Origin: Malurus cyaneus samueli
Lineage: Eukaryota > Chordata > Aves > Passeriformes > Maluridae
Direction of reading: 5' to 3'
NCBI GenBank assembly: GCA_009741485.1
Contig: CM019215.1
Location: forward strand, 73,909,735-73,973,734
Length of the DNA: 64,000 bases
Positions 50,101-61,487 of this stretch are shown piece after piece (within the stretch, counting starts at the first letter, position 1; each line of letters starts with the position of its first letter). The notes beneath the pieces were generated by a model, which saw only the letters and a list, made by a program, of their open reading frames with translations, made no database searches and was not told where the DNA came from. The position numbers and the translations under genes are program-made.

Positions 50101-53100
50101 GATCAGGGAGTTTTCTTCTAACACTTACCTGCAAAGTGTGGAATGTTATGTCCAAGGTGGACGCTTTGTATTAACTTGACTGACTGTTTTTCAAATAAAA
50201 AATCAATACTGTTCTCACTTCATGTATAGAGCCATTAAAATGTAATCCAGAGGCAATTTTAAATTAAGAGCTCATGTATGAGCTTAATGTATAAATTCTA
50301 ATTTATTTCTCAGTTTCTGTAAAATCAAATTGGCGGATTAAGTCTGAAGCAAAACACCATTTTAGCAGAGGGCCTCAGTGCTGTGAAGTACCTCTGAATA
50401 TATCCCATTAAATCTTAGTATTTTGAGTTTTGTGAACATATGGTGAAACCAGCTGCTGTATTCTGAACAAGTTAAAATTTTATCTGCTTTTAGTTGACTT
50501 CTGGAGATCTTTAAAAAGTATTTTACTTGGTTTCTCCCTTTGCAGTACCCTGAAAATTTCAGAGTACACAGCCATGTATGTATAGTGTGGAGATCAGATG
50601 CGTTTGTTTTGGTAATACCTGTTTTCAGGCATCTCAACACAAGAGGTATTTCTTATGCAGTTTAGGTGTGTACCAGAAAAGCTGACCCTTTGTAGCTGTA
50701 TCCTCCTTCCTGCACTGTTTGGGTTTTGCAGTGGTTCTGTTGGACCTGGCCCCTGAAGCTTTTATATAGAAAAATTAATTTTTCCAGAAAAAATTGACCT
50801 CAGTAGCAGAAAAGATTTATCACTGTACTACATGGAAATATATTAAGTGACATTGTTTGAACACAAATTTATTTGGGTTGTGTGCTTCTCATTTCTCCTT
50901 ACAAGTGAGGGAACAAAGTACTTTTTATTGGATACTTTTGTGGGGGGGGATGTATTTCTGTTTATTTCTTTTGGCTTCATAATCACATTCTTTCAAAACA
51001 CGTGGTATCTTTTGGATCTTGAGTAATTATTAATTTATTCAGTGAATTTAGGAGTAGAAGTTCTTGCATTGTGGACTGTGATGGACAATATGAAAAATTT
51101 GGGAAAGATGGAGCAGGCTCTTTGCTACTGAATGCTTTTTGTATTTTAAATGGTCTCTGATGGAGAATCAGCTCAAACTGAAATTCAGGTGAGTGTAATC
51201 CTGATCCTTTTTTTCACAGTGAGAGAAAAATCTCAGAGAACAAGTTTGCAAGTAGGCATCCTTTCTGTGTATTATGGTTCACATAAATAGGTGGGTGGCT
51301 ATGTTTGGTATATTGGAGTTCCACTGAAGCTTTTGAGTCATTTGTGTAGCCTCTTGGGGCACTGAACTAAGTGTTTTCACAGTCATAAGACTGTTGCTGA
51401 AAAAAGGTGCAGTTTTTTACCGATTTTGTTGATGATCCCGTTGGCCAAAAGAGCTCTTTAGATCCTTTACTTCATCTGATAACTATTAAGAAATCTTTTC
51501 CCACTTCAGTTCTTTACCATTTTACTTTGCATTTTGTCTTTAACATTAGAAGTTTATTAACCCAGTATCACAAATGAAAACCTATAGGTGTTTTTTCTGG
51601 ATTAATGCAAATATGTGTATAATTCCTGTTTGTTTGATGTTCTCTTCCTTTTCATCTCTGTCCTCATGTCTTTGTAGCCTCTTTCTGGGTGTTTGGGCTC
51701 TTGGTTCTTCTGTAGAAGTTCTGTCAAAGCAGGCTTTCTCTGCACCCGAGTGTCTGAAGCTGATATGAATGCCTGACTTTGCCCCTGCTTGCTTGGGGAG
51801 CTGGGCAGAGATTCAGTTGGCTCTGAGTGAACTGTGGCTGTTTTGAGTTGGTAGTGAAACTGGAGACTTAGGTAAGTTTCCTGGGGTTTTGTGTTACTTC
51901 TCTAGCAGGGGAGGTTTCTAGACAAGTGAAATGTTGCATTACAGAATGTGCCAACACAGAATCACTTCAAGCCAAAAAGATTGAGGAGGAGTAAGAGAAG
52001 GCCGAGAGGGGCGTGACAGCTAATAAATCCGAAACTCTAAACAGTTTGGCCGAATAAACAGAGCTCACTATTTTAGTTCCTTTAACCAACTTACCTGAAT
52101 GCACAAATGCAATCACCTCAAGCAGTATGTGAAAGTACAAAGTAGTATAGAGCTTGCTCTTAAGCACTATTTTTTTGTGCTTAACCACATCATGATATGC
52201 TTTTGCTATCTAATAGGCAGTGCTCCTCCAGAACTGTTCTGCTAATTAGAACAATACTATTACAATCAGCATTTAAATTAGAGTTCAAATACAAGGCAAA
52301 AGTAGTTGGGACATTGGCAAGGTTAAAGCTGCAAATTGAAACCTTATGTTATTCGGGCTATTTTGTACTGAAATGCTATAGCCAAATGTTTAAACTTGCC
52401 CAAACAATACTAAGAACAAATTGGAAAGATACATGAAACTGCAGTCTTACTTGATCTGCTGCCTGAAATGTGAGACCCACCAGAGCAAATGCACTTATAG
52501 TAGGGTTAGAGAGAAATGATCCCAATTTAAAAACCTGGCATTAGCTTTTCCAAGTATGGTCTGATGCTTGGTAGGAGTGATTACAGTTTATTCAATTACC
52601 TGCAAATCTGATTTTAAGGAATCCAAGATCCGAAATGTAATTCTTTTGGTAAAATGCTGTACCAAACTACTTAAATACTGTTATCACAGGGAGGTTTTGA
52701 CAACAGCTGTTCTGCCTGTTATTGCCTATGATAGCTGTCTAAATTAATTTCCTTCTCTGAAAAGTGAAATCATCTCAAATTATATGATGAATGCCCATCA
52801 TTTGTTAGTCAAAACCCCATCCTTCTTGAATGCTAGACTGTCTCCTAAGACTTCTTGAAGAATATGTACAACCTGATAATGCATTTTTAAATATGTCAGA
52901 TTTATCCATATTTCAGAATTTATGAACTGAGACTAGCAAGTTCCTTCAGATTAGTTCTAGTTCTTGATTGAAATAATGAAATAAAATTGGAACAGCATTT
53001 TTTTGGACTATAACTTCACAATCCCTATTACGATGCTGTAGTTTAAATTTATTGCACGAAATACCCTGCCTTATGTTCATATATCTTATCTTTTTATGTC

Positions 53101-56100
53101 AGCTTGTCAAATGACTGCATAATTTTTAAGACTGGTACCACCAGCAGTGCCAAAACCAGCAGCATGCTTGAGAAATATCTGCTTAGAGTTGCTGAGCCAT
53201 TCCATATTTCTCTTCTAGCTATTGTACCATAGTTCCTGCTATTGTGTTTTACTCAAGTTTGGGATCTCCTAATTTTGCCAGCATTCCCAGATTTCCCTTG
53301 AGGACAATGTACTGAGATTGGCTGATGAAAATGGCAGTTCAAGAGTGGATAGTAATAATTCTTGTGCTCCTGTTAATTCTGACTGCTGGATCATTGGTTT
53401 AGGCAGTTACAGCAGACTAGGCTGGAAGCATAAGCAGAAGTTGTCAGCTTGGGTATAATCTGATAATTTGCCATCTGCACATTGCTCTAGCCTTAATCAG
53501 CCACACTAAAGTAAAATTGTAAAATTGTGGTATGGATGGTTAAAATAAGAGATTTTGTTTTGATAGAGAAAAATGAGTGCCTGTAGCAACCTGTCAGCTG
53601 TGCTGGGTTAGAAGGTTTTTACTTCCTCACTCTGTTCTCCTAGGTGTTCATAGAAGGCAGGCAGGATTTCCTTAGAGATGCATTATAAAAGCTTGTTTGC
53701 AAGATTCTGTAGTCCATTTAGATCAGCTCGTTTGAGTTACCCTCCCACAAAGTGAAGTACAGAGACTTTTTATAGGCATGTAACCTACCTGTGGTGTGTT
53801 TATGCAGCCTGGGATATGTGAATGTGGGAGCGGGAGGAAGCTTGATGACTTTCCTGGATGATTGTAACCTGTCGTGCTGCTTGAAATGACTTGGACACAT
53901 CATAAATCTCCATTGCAAATTATTATCACAGTTACCATAACAAAATTTTCGGGTTTACCGGTGCCTAATCTCATCTACAGTGCTTTGAGTTTTTCCTAAC
54001 ATGAAGTCCATTTCTTTTTTTTGTATATCTAAGAGAGTGAAATTTTACAGCACAGTGATATTTTCATTGTTTGTGAGGATTTTGTTACCTTGTTCATTAT
54101 AGGTAAATAATGTTGCATGGGAATCCCTGAAAGACAAACAGTAAGAAAGCTCAAGGATATGTTCAATAGCAATAAACTCTTTTTTTTCCAGCTGTTATGC
54201 TTTCTTAATCTGAAGGTATTTATATGTCCATTGATTAGTATTTTATTTATTAGGCACATCCACATTTCCTACCTCCACCCCATAAGATAAACATTTGTAA
54301 ACCTTATCAGGTAGGATTTGAGCTTCCATTCTGGCAATAAAAACTTAATGTGGCACCCAGAAGTTCAGAAACTGCTGTTTAGAGCAAACATTTGCCTTGG
54401 TCAAAAAAAAGTTTCTGGGGTTGTTTTCCTTACAGAACAGGTGCAAATGTTGTCTAAATGATAAAATTGTAATAGAACTGCTTTTTGTGGGCCCTAGCTG
54501 GGGAAACTGTTTGCGTGACCCTTCTTTATTGTGGGCTGAGATAAACCATTGAACTCTTCTTTCTGAAAATGCTCTCCTGCTCTTGCTTTTCTTTCACTTT
54601 CAAAACAAGATTTTAGTAACTTCTTGTAATCTGAGGAAAAATTACAGCTCAATCTGATTTTAGCTATGGGTGTATTTTTCCTTGGCTGTTTCTCTAGAGT
54701 TTCTCAAATTTCTTTTAATGCCCTCATACCTCAGATTCAGTTGTATACACATTTTCTGTCCAGCCTTGGGTCTGTCTTTTGAAAGCTTTTGCCATGTAAA
54801 ACATGTAAAGCTGATCAAGAATCTGATGTGCCTGGTTTTAATGGGAGATTATTCCGGACCTGGCTAAAATTCATAATATTCTGAAAGTGCTTTGTTGTGT
54901 TCCAGTAAAAAAAGCTGATATCAGTGGGTATCAGTTGATGCTGTTAATTTGACATACTACTTAAAAGATACGTTTTGAGGAAAAAGATCCTCAAGGAACA
55001 TTTATTTTTCTTTCCTTTGAAATGGCATTAGATGAATGATAAATCTGCTTCTGTCCTTCCATGTTTGGTGAATATCACTTCTGCCACTGTCTAATTAAGG
55101 AAGACAGATTCTTGTAGCATTTAGTGAAATATGCTGAGAAAGTCACTCCCAATGAAAGTGCATCCAGCTCAAAATAACAGCACTGCCATTCAGTCACTGA
55201 GTTAAAATTTTACCAACCACATTAAAGAGCTATTTGGAATGAAAGAGAATTGGTATCTTCTCACCTGGTGTGTTAAGGCTTTCAGATACTTTTAATTCTG
55301 TTTAGAATGTGTGCTTCTATATAGCAAAAAATAAAAAAGCCCAAAACCACACACAAAATGTCCCCACCTAATATTTTTTTGTGCTGCTGTGATGATACTA
55401 GTTGTTTTTAAAATATTGTTCATAAGGAGAAGACTAGGAAGATTGAGGCAAACATGAGACTTGTTTGTGAGAAACTATTTCTCATTATTATTGGCAGATA
55501 TCCATTTTGAATTAGGCAGCAGAAAAATGCTGTGAACTGAAAAAAGAAATCTCAGAACTGATGTAATTCAGCTCATATCCTATTTTTTTGTTTTTGGTTA
55601 TTGCAGTTTTGGTATGAGCAGTAGCCTAATATGAAAGAACAAAGGTAGCCTCCTAAATTTGGTGTTAATGCCCAGACTATTGTAGTAATTTCTTATTATC
55701 CTTACTTGTGCTTTAACTCGAAACTGTAATTGCTTCAATGCTGCTTAAATTTCACACATGCTAATTTCACAGAAATCGGAACTTAAAATATTAGATCAAC
55801 TCCTTATATATCCTTGTCTGAGAGAAAGATCTTTTCTCATTTATCTTGGAAATAAGATGGGTATAGAAGGCATATATGCCATGAACGTTCACTGTTAAAA
55901 CATTTCCTGATTCTAAATATAAGCAACCATGTTTAAATGTGATATTCTGTACTATTTTAGAAAGAAGAATAATAAAACCGTAACGTAACAATAACTAAAC
56001 TATTTGCCTAAGAGGAGGAGAAAAGGACTGTAGTTGGAACTGCAAGCAGTAAAACTGGGTAAAAGAAACTGAAAAACAGTGTCTGCAAAGTAAATAAAAA

Positions 56101-57961
56101 AAAAAAGTTAAAAATATGAGTGACCAAACTTTTGTATTCTACTGTCAATTGCTCAATATGATGTACTATGCTTATGAAGTTAGCAGGTTCAGATGCTGCA
56201 GAAAGGACTGTTTCCTTTGGGCTCCTTCATGGAAATTGTGACTTTTGCCTGAATGGTTAGCCAGTGCATGCCAGAGAAACAAGCGTTTTATAGTAGATGG
56301 TTTAGTTAACAGCAAAGGTAATCATGGGGAATCTTTGGAATCTGATTTTAATTGGGTAACCAGATAGACTTCCTTAATCCAAAGGGTAAATCATAAACTC
56401 TATGTGAAAGATAACAATATTTATCTTGGGGCTGTGAGTGTGGTTCTAAGAAATAGTTCACATACCAGTCTGAAAATGTTTCTTATTGTCTTGGATTAAA
56501 ATATACTTTTATGCTAAATTCAAGTATCGCTAATTTCAAGTTCTAAGAGAGGCCGTATTTCTTCAAAGCTTGAAGGAGTTCAGTTGATGTCTGAGAGCTG
56601 TTGAACCTATGGATGTGTCCCAACAAGAACAGGTTCAAAAGGACTCACACTGGGATAGTGATGTAAAAGGGAATTAGTGATCAATCTTTACACCTGGACT
56701 CAATGAAAAAATAAAAAAGAAGGTTTAAACTTAAGTGCAAATCTGAAGTGTGTTTCTCAGCTCCTTTGAACCCTAAGACAAGATCATCTTTGGTATGAAA
56801 TGAACTTCTGTCAACGATACTGGTCTCCCTTTATTGATGCGTTTCTCTGTCACAAGAAAAATATGTGTATTTTGGGTGCTGGGGTGCTATTTATATGTCG
56901 GAGGGTTATTTATTTCTGTTTGTGTTCATTTACTAGTGTCCAGGAAACTAAATTCAAGATTTGGATGAGCTTCAACTCTTCCCATCTGTGCATGTATTGG
57001 AATTTTCAAGAAATTTGGCATGGGAGGATGCTAAACTGCGAACACATTGTCAGTCCTCACCTCATTAACACTGTATTGCAGTAGTTTGTGGTGTGTGCAT
57101 GTTTACTCAAATCTTGAAAGGTTTTGTTGCCTTGGTTGCTTCTTGAAAATTAAACAAGTAACATCAATTTAGTTCTGACTTCGAGTATTTTTTAATGCTA
57201 ATGTGGTTGAAATATCAATGGAAAAAATTTGCTTCTCCTTGCACTGTAATCTTTTCAATTTTGCCCCAGTTTTGTGGGCAAGTCTTGTGGTCTGTTAATG
57301 GTGTATTCAGCCCAGAATTAGATCTTCTGCTGGGCTTGGAAGTGTTTAGGTTCCTGTGCTGTTTTATTGACATTGTGGCTTAACATCCTCATTTGTTCAC
57401 CATATCTGTCTTAATTTGATCCAAATGAAGGACACTCCTGCCCCTGTTTTTTTCACAGCGTCCTGTGCAGAGCTCTGGAAGTGTGACACCATGCCTTTGC
57501 TTACCATGCCAGATGCACTTAATTTGATTCTGTTTAATGTGTACGTGCAAGTTAGTTGGAGCTTTTAAAGCTTCAGGTGTCCTGGTCAGAGCCATTGCCA
57601 TTTAACATCTGGAAGTAGTTGGAAAATCTTTTTTTTTTTTCTTTTTCCTCGAGGAAAGAATTGTAGGCTGACAGTACAAGGCCAGAGAAAACCAGGTGTT
57701 TAACTATGTTGCACCATCTTGTAAATGATGTTGTCTTACACATCCAGAGTATGATAGTCTTCAGATAGCAGTGTTCAAACCATGAATCACTCGCTGGCAA
57801 ACACTTAAAAGTAAAAACTAAAAGCTTATATGTAGGCGTTGAAATACATGGTCTTATTCTCTGTTTGAACATTGCACATGGAATCTTGGGTCTACGTGAA
57901 ATACTGTGTAGGAAACAAACACTGATTTTAAACAGGTTTTATCCCCTCTTGCTCTCAGTGG

Positions 57962-58048
57962 TGTTTTTTTTGGTTTTTTTTTTGTTTGTTTGTTTTTTTT
58001 GTTTTTTTTGTTTTTTTTTTTTTTTTGTTTGTTTTGGGTTTGTTTTTG
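57962..58048. repeat. T-rich simple repeat with GTTT units
   Basis: Runs of T broken by G or GG over about 87 bases. The lysine-rich open frame on the other strand is an artefact of it. Confidence 0.85.
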
Positions 58049-60429
58049 AGTGAACTTTTGACTGTGGAATTCAACCTGATAACTCCTATTCATCTGTGTC
58101 TATTTTTTCAGGTTTCTAATTTTTAATGGAATGGTCATACTTAGCTTTGGTATTGAGCTCATGACTGAGTCTGAATGGACTGTTTTAACTTTTTTTTTGC
58201 GGTTTCTGCCACAAGTTATTTTGGTTCCATGTCACAGAAACACCAAACTGAATTTTATTTTGGGGAAGGAAGGGACTGCTCAAAATAAAGGCACTGAGTT
58301 TGGATTGGAAAAAGGGAGCAGTGATGATGAAAGATAGCAAAGGTAATAAAGCTGAAAATAAAGCTTCAATGGTGTGTAATGCTAAAAGGATAGATGTAGG
58401 TTTAGGTGTCCCCTGTAGGGATGACACACTGCTAAGCAGTGGCAGCAAGACACTAAGACAAATTGCATTCCAGCATTTGTGTCTCTTTGCAGAAAGCTTC
58501 TGGTGGAAGTAACAACTTAATCTTGACAAACTAATAGAGAGGTCTAGTAAAGGGAACCCTGCCAATTCCAGGTGCATGGAAATCTGAATTCTGGAGGACT
58601 GGTACACTATTGAAACAGTAATAGGTTGTGATGTCGAATAGTTTTGAGTTTGTGCGAGAAAGTCCTGGAAACAAGGTCTGTGTCAGGACGGATGGATGAT
58701 TTTCCTCCAGGCAATAATGTCTTCTTCACTCATAAATTGGAGCTGATGACTGCAGGGAGCTGTCATAGAACACAGCTGAACAAATGCTTCTCAGCTATAT
58801 AGAAACAGCATGAATAAGCTGAAAAGAAAGTCCTTGTGTTTAGTTGTGTTTAGAAGCTGTTTTCTATTGTGCATAGAATGTTAGGTTTCTTGGCATTATA
58901 GAAGTGTGATTTTGTGATTACATGGAATAGAATATTATATTATTTAGAGTAGCATATTATACATGCTTTTAACTTCTTTGGGATGGACAGTTGGTGGAAT
59001 AAAAGTTGATACTTAAATTTGTGTGTTTAAGTGACACCTAAATTAGAAATGGTACAGTTCAGAGTTCATTACTATTCCCTGCAGTGGACAATACTAGAGA
59101 AAATACTTAGTATTTTCATCAATCTAGCATTATCCTCAAACATGCAAGCTGAACCAGCAAAATTCTTATTTTCCTGTGTGTTATCCTGTGGCAATAAAAC
59201 CTGTTTGCATGGTCCTGATTTTACCATTGCTCTGGCAAGTTTTGGAAGGTGCCAGTAACCAATGTACCAGAAACCTGCTGGAGGATGGAAAGGCCTTTGA
59301 AGACCTGTGTGCCTGCCACCTTCACTGTCATGATCAAAGCAGGTTTTGCTGAGTATTGTGTTCCCTCAGCCACAGGGATGATATCAGACTCCATCCATCC
59401 TAAATTTACCTCCTGGAAATGTCTTGCCTTTCCTTATCCCTACCCTGGCCTTCCACTTTCTGAATGTGAGATGAAGCTATCCTCGCTGCCAGCTTGTTAT
59501 TTTCCTGAATATGCTCGCCAGGCTGAAATGATATACATCATAGTTACAGGCTTCTTGCTGCCAAACTTTGGTCGTATATATACTGCTCAAACTGCAAACT
59601 TCCAAAGCAAACAGAGAGAGGAAATCAAAATTAAATTAATCCTCTCCAAGGATGTATAAAGTATGGCTGCACTGAGGTTTGCACGTGGAGGGTGAGAGGG
59701 AGGCAGAAGTCACTGGGATGCAGAGTGCTGTCCTGTTGCATTGCTGGTCTGGGCTGGAGTTGCATAGTGTGAAGTCCATAATTTTTTAATGATGGTTAGA
59801 CAGATGATTTTGCTAGACCATGGTTGGCTGCAGAACCATAGGACATTCATGGCACTTTGCATTCATAGGATTAAAGGCAAAGGAGTCGCTGATTTCTCTG
59901 GAGCCCTCAGAGTTGTTCTTGTGCTTCTTTTAATGTAGTCAAAACTTCTTGGCTGAGACTGAGCAGAGCTCTGGAGTCTTCTGTTTTGGACCCAGTATGA
60001 TGGTTGGGTTGGAGATCTCATGTCTGTTCTCCTTGTTTGGGAGATCTGGTTTAGCACAGCGCTCAGTTCAGTTTCAGCTGACCAGCAGGAGAAATCAGTG
60101 ATCCTGAAGGTTTGGATGTCAGCGCTCTCAGACGACATGAGGGTTGGAGGTGTAGAATAGTGGCTGATGGCTTTCTCTAAAAAATCCTCACCTACTGGCT
60201 GTACCTAGTCCATTGTCAAATGGAAAATGTGGATGAAAGGAGTACTGCATGCAGGAGATGAAAATTAAATGGAAATGCTTGGCAGAACTTTGTGCAATTG
60301 CAAAGTGGACTCGAATGCTACGACATCCAAAAAAAAGAGAAGAAACCCTTCTTTTCCAGGGTTTTGTTTGTCTTTTTTTCTTCTGGAGTCATAAGCTTTG
60401 GATTTTGATAGTCTCACCTTAAATGAGAT

Positions 60430-60830
60430 TATATCCCATACTGTACAGTTACTCGGAAGGAAATTCCTTAACGAGCAATGGCGGTTGTAAATTAATTAAT
60501 CTACTTCCACAAGAATAAAAATAGACTTATTGCTGGAGTAACAATCATTACTGTTCCTCACCAAATATTGTGCGCAGGAAGAAGGAAATAAGAACCTTGT
60601 CTGTTTTTCAGTAAGCACAAAAGGGCTTCAGCATCATAAATCTAATATAGAATGCCATCAGTGATCACCATTATCTACCCACTGCTCGCTCTGAAGTTTA
60701 TTAAATTATTAGGAGCAGTTAAACTGTTGTCTTGGATAATTTAAATGTCTGGTTAAATTGTTTTGAGAAGAAAAGCTGTAACTGAGTAGCTTAATCTTGA
60801 CTTTCCTGGATGAAAAACTGACTACACCAG
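60430..60830. promoter_or_regulatory. Candidate non-coding regulatory element in intron 2
   Basis: About 400 bases without repeats or long open frames contain closely spaced homeodomain-type cores, including ATTAATTAAT at 60490 and TTTATTAAATTATTA at 60697. The texture resembles conserved non-coding elements found in introns of developmental genes. Conservation itself cannot be seen in a single sequence, so this is a hypothesis only. Confidence 0.2.
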
Positions 60831-61388
60831 AAGCAGACAAGTTCAGGTGTTGAAAATCTGTCCTTTTGTTGTGCTAACACAGGGAAAAGCATCTGCTTGC
60901 AGTTTTGCAGTACTATCTGTTACTGAGACTTTGCTACTACTCCCTCTTGTCCAAGATGAGACTTGGAGAGAGTAGCAAAACTTTTCCAGAAGACCTCCTG
61001 TAGTGGAAAGTTACTGGACTGTTATGTTGCTAGAAATTATTTGTGCCATCATTGGTAAGCTTAGTTTTTGTACAAATCCTGTGTTTCATTTCTACTGATA
61101 GGTGAATGATTTTCTGTGGCTTCCCTGCTAAATATGTCAATTTATGTTACCGGGGAAACTTGTCAGCCATTAATCAAGCACATAGTGTGGGCCTAGAAGG
61201 GAAAGGATAAGAATTATTGTCTTGTACTTCTTGATGACTGTACAAGGACTGACTCCGTGCCAAAGTGGTTAACAGAGCTGAAGTAATGTAGTGTGAATGT
61301 CAACTCGTTGATCTGCAGATCTGGAAACTTTTCCATGAAGTACACAAAGTACACAGTCCAGTCATGAACTTAAGCTTGCTGACAATAG

Positions 61389-61487
61389 GTTTGGGTTTTG
61401 TTGTAGTTTTGGGTTTTGTTTTTTTTTTTTTTTTGGTTTTTTTTTTTTTTGATTGTTTTTTTGTTTTGTTTTGTTTTGGGTTTTTTT
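61389..61487. repeat. T-rich simple repeat with GTTTT units
   Basis: About 100 bases of T runs of up to about 16, interspersed with GGTTTT and GTTTT units. The poly-lysine frame on the minus strand is an artefact of it. Confidence 0.85.

Noticed and set aside
57854..58093. Lysine-rich minus-strand frame
   Set aside because: It is the reverse complement of a T-rich simple repeat and not a protein.
59249..59659. 136-codon + strand frame in intron 2
   Set aside because: There is no family resemblance and no convincing splice sites around it. It was considered as an alternative exon but left out.
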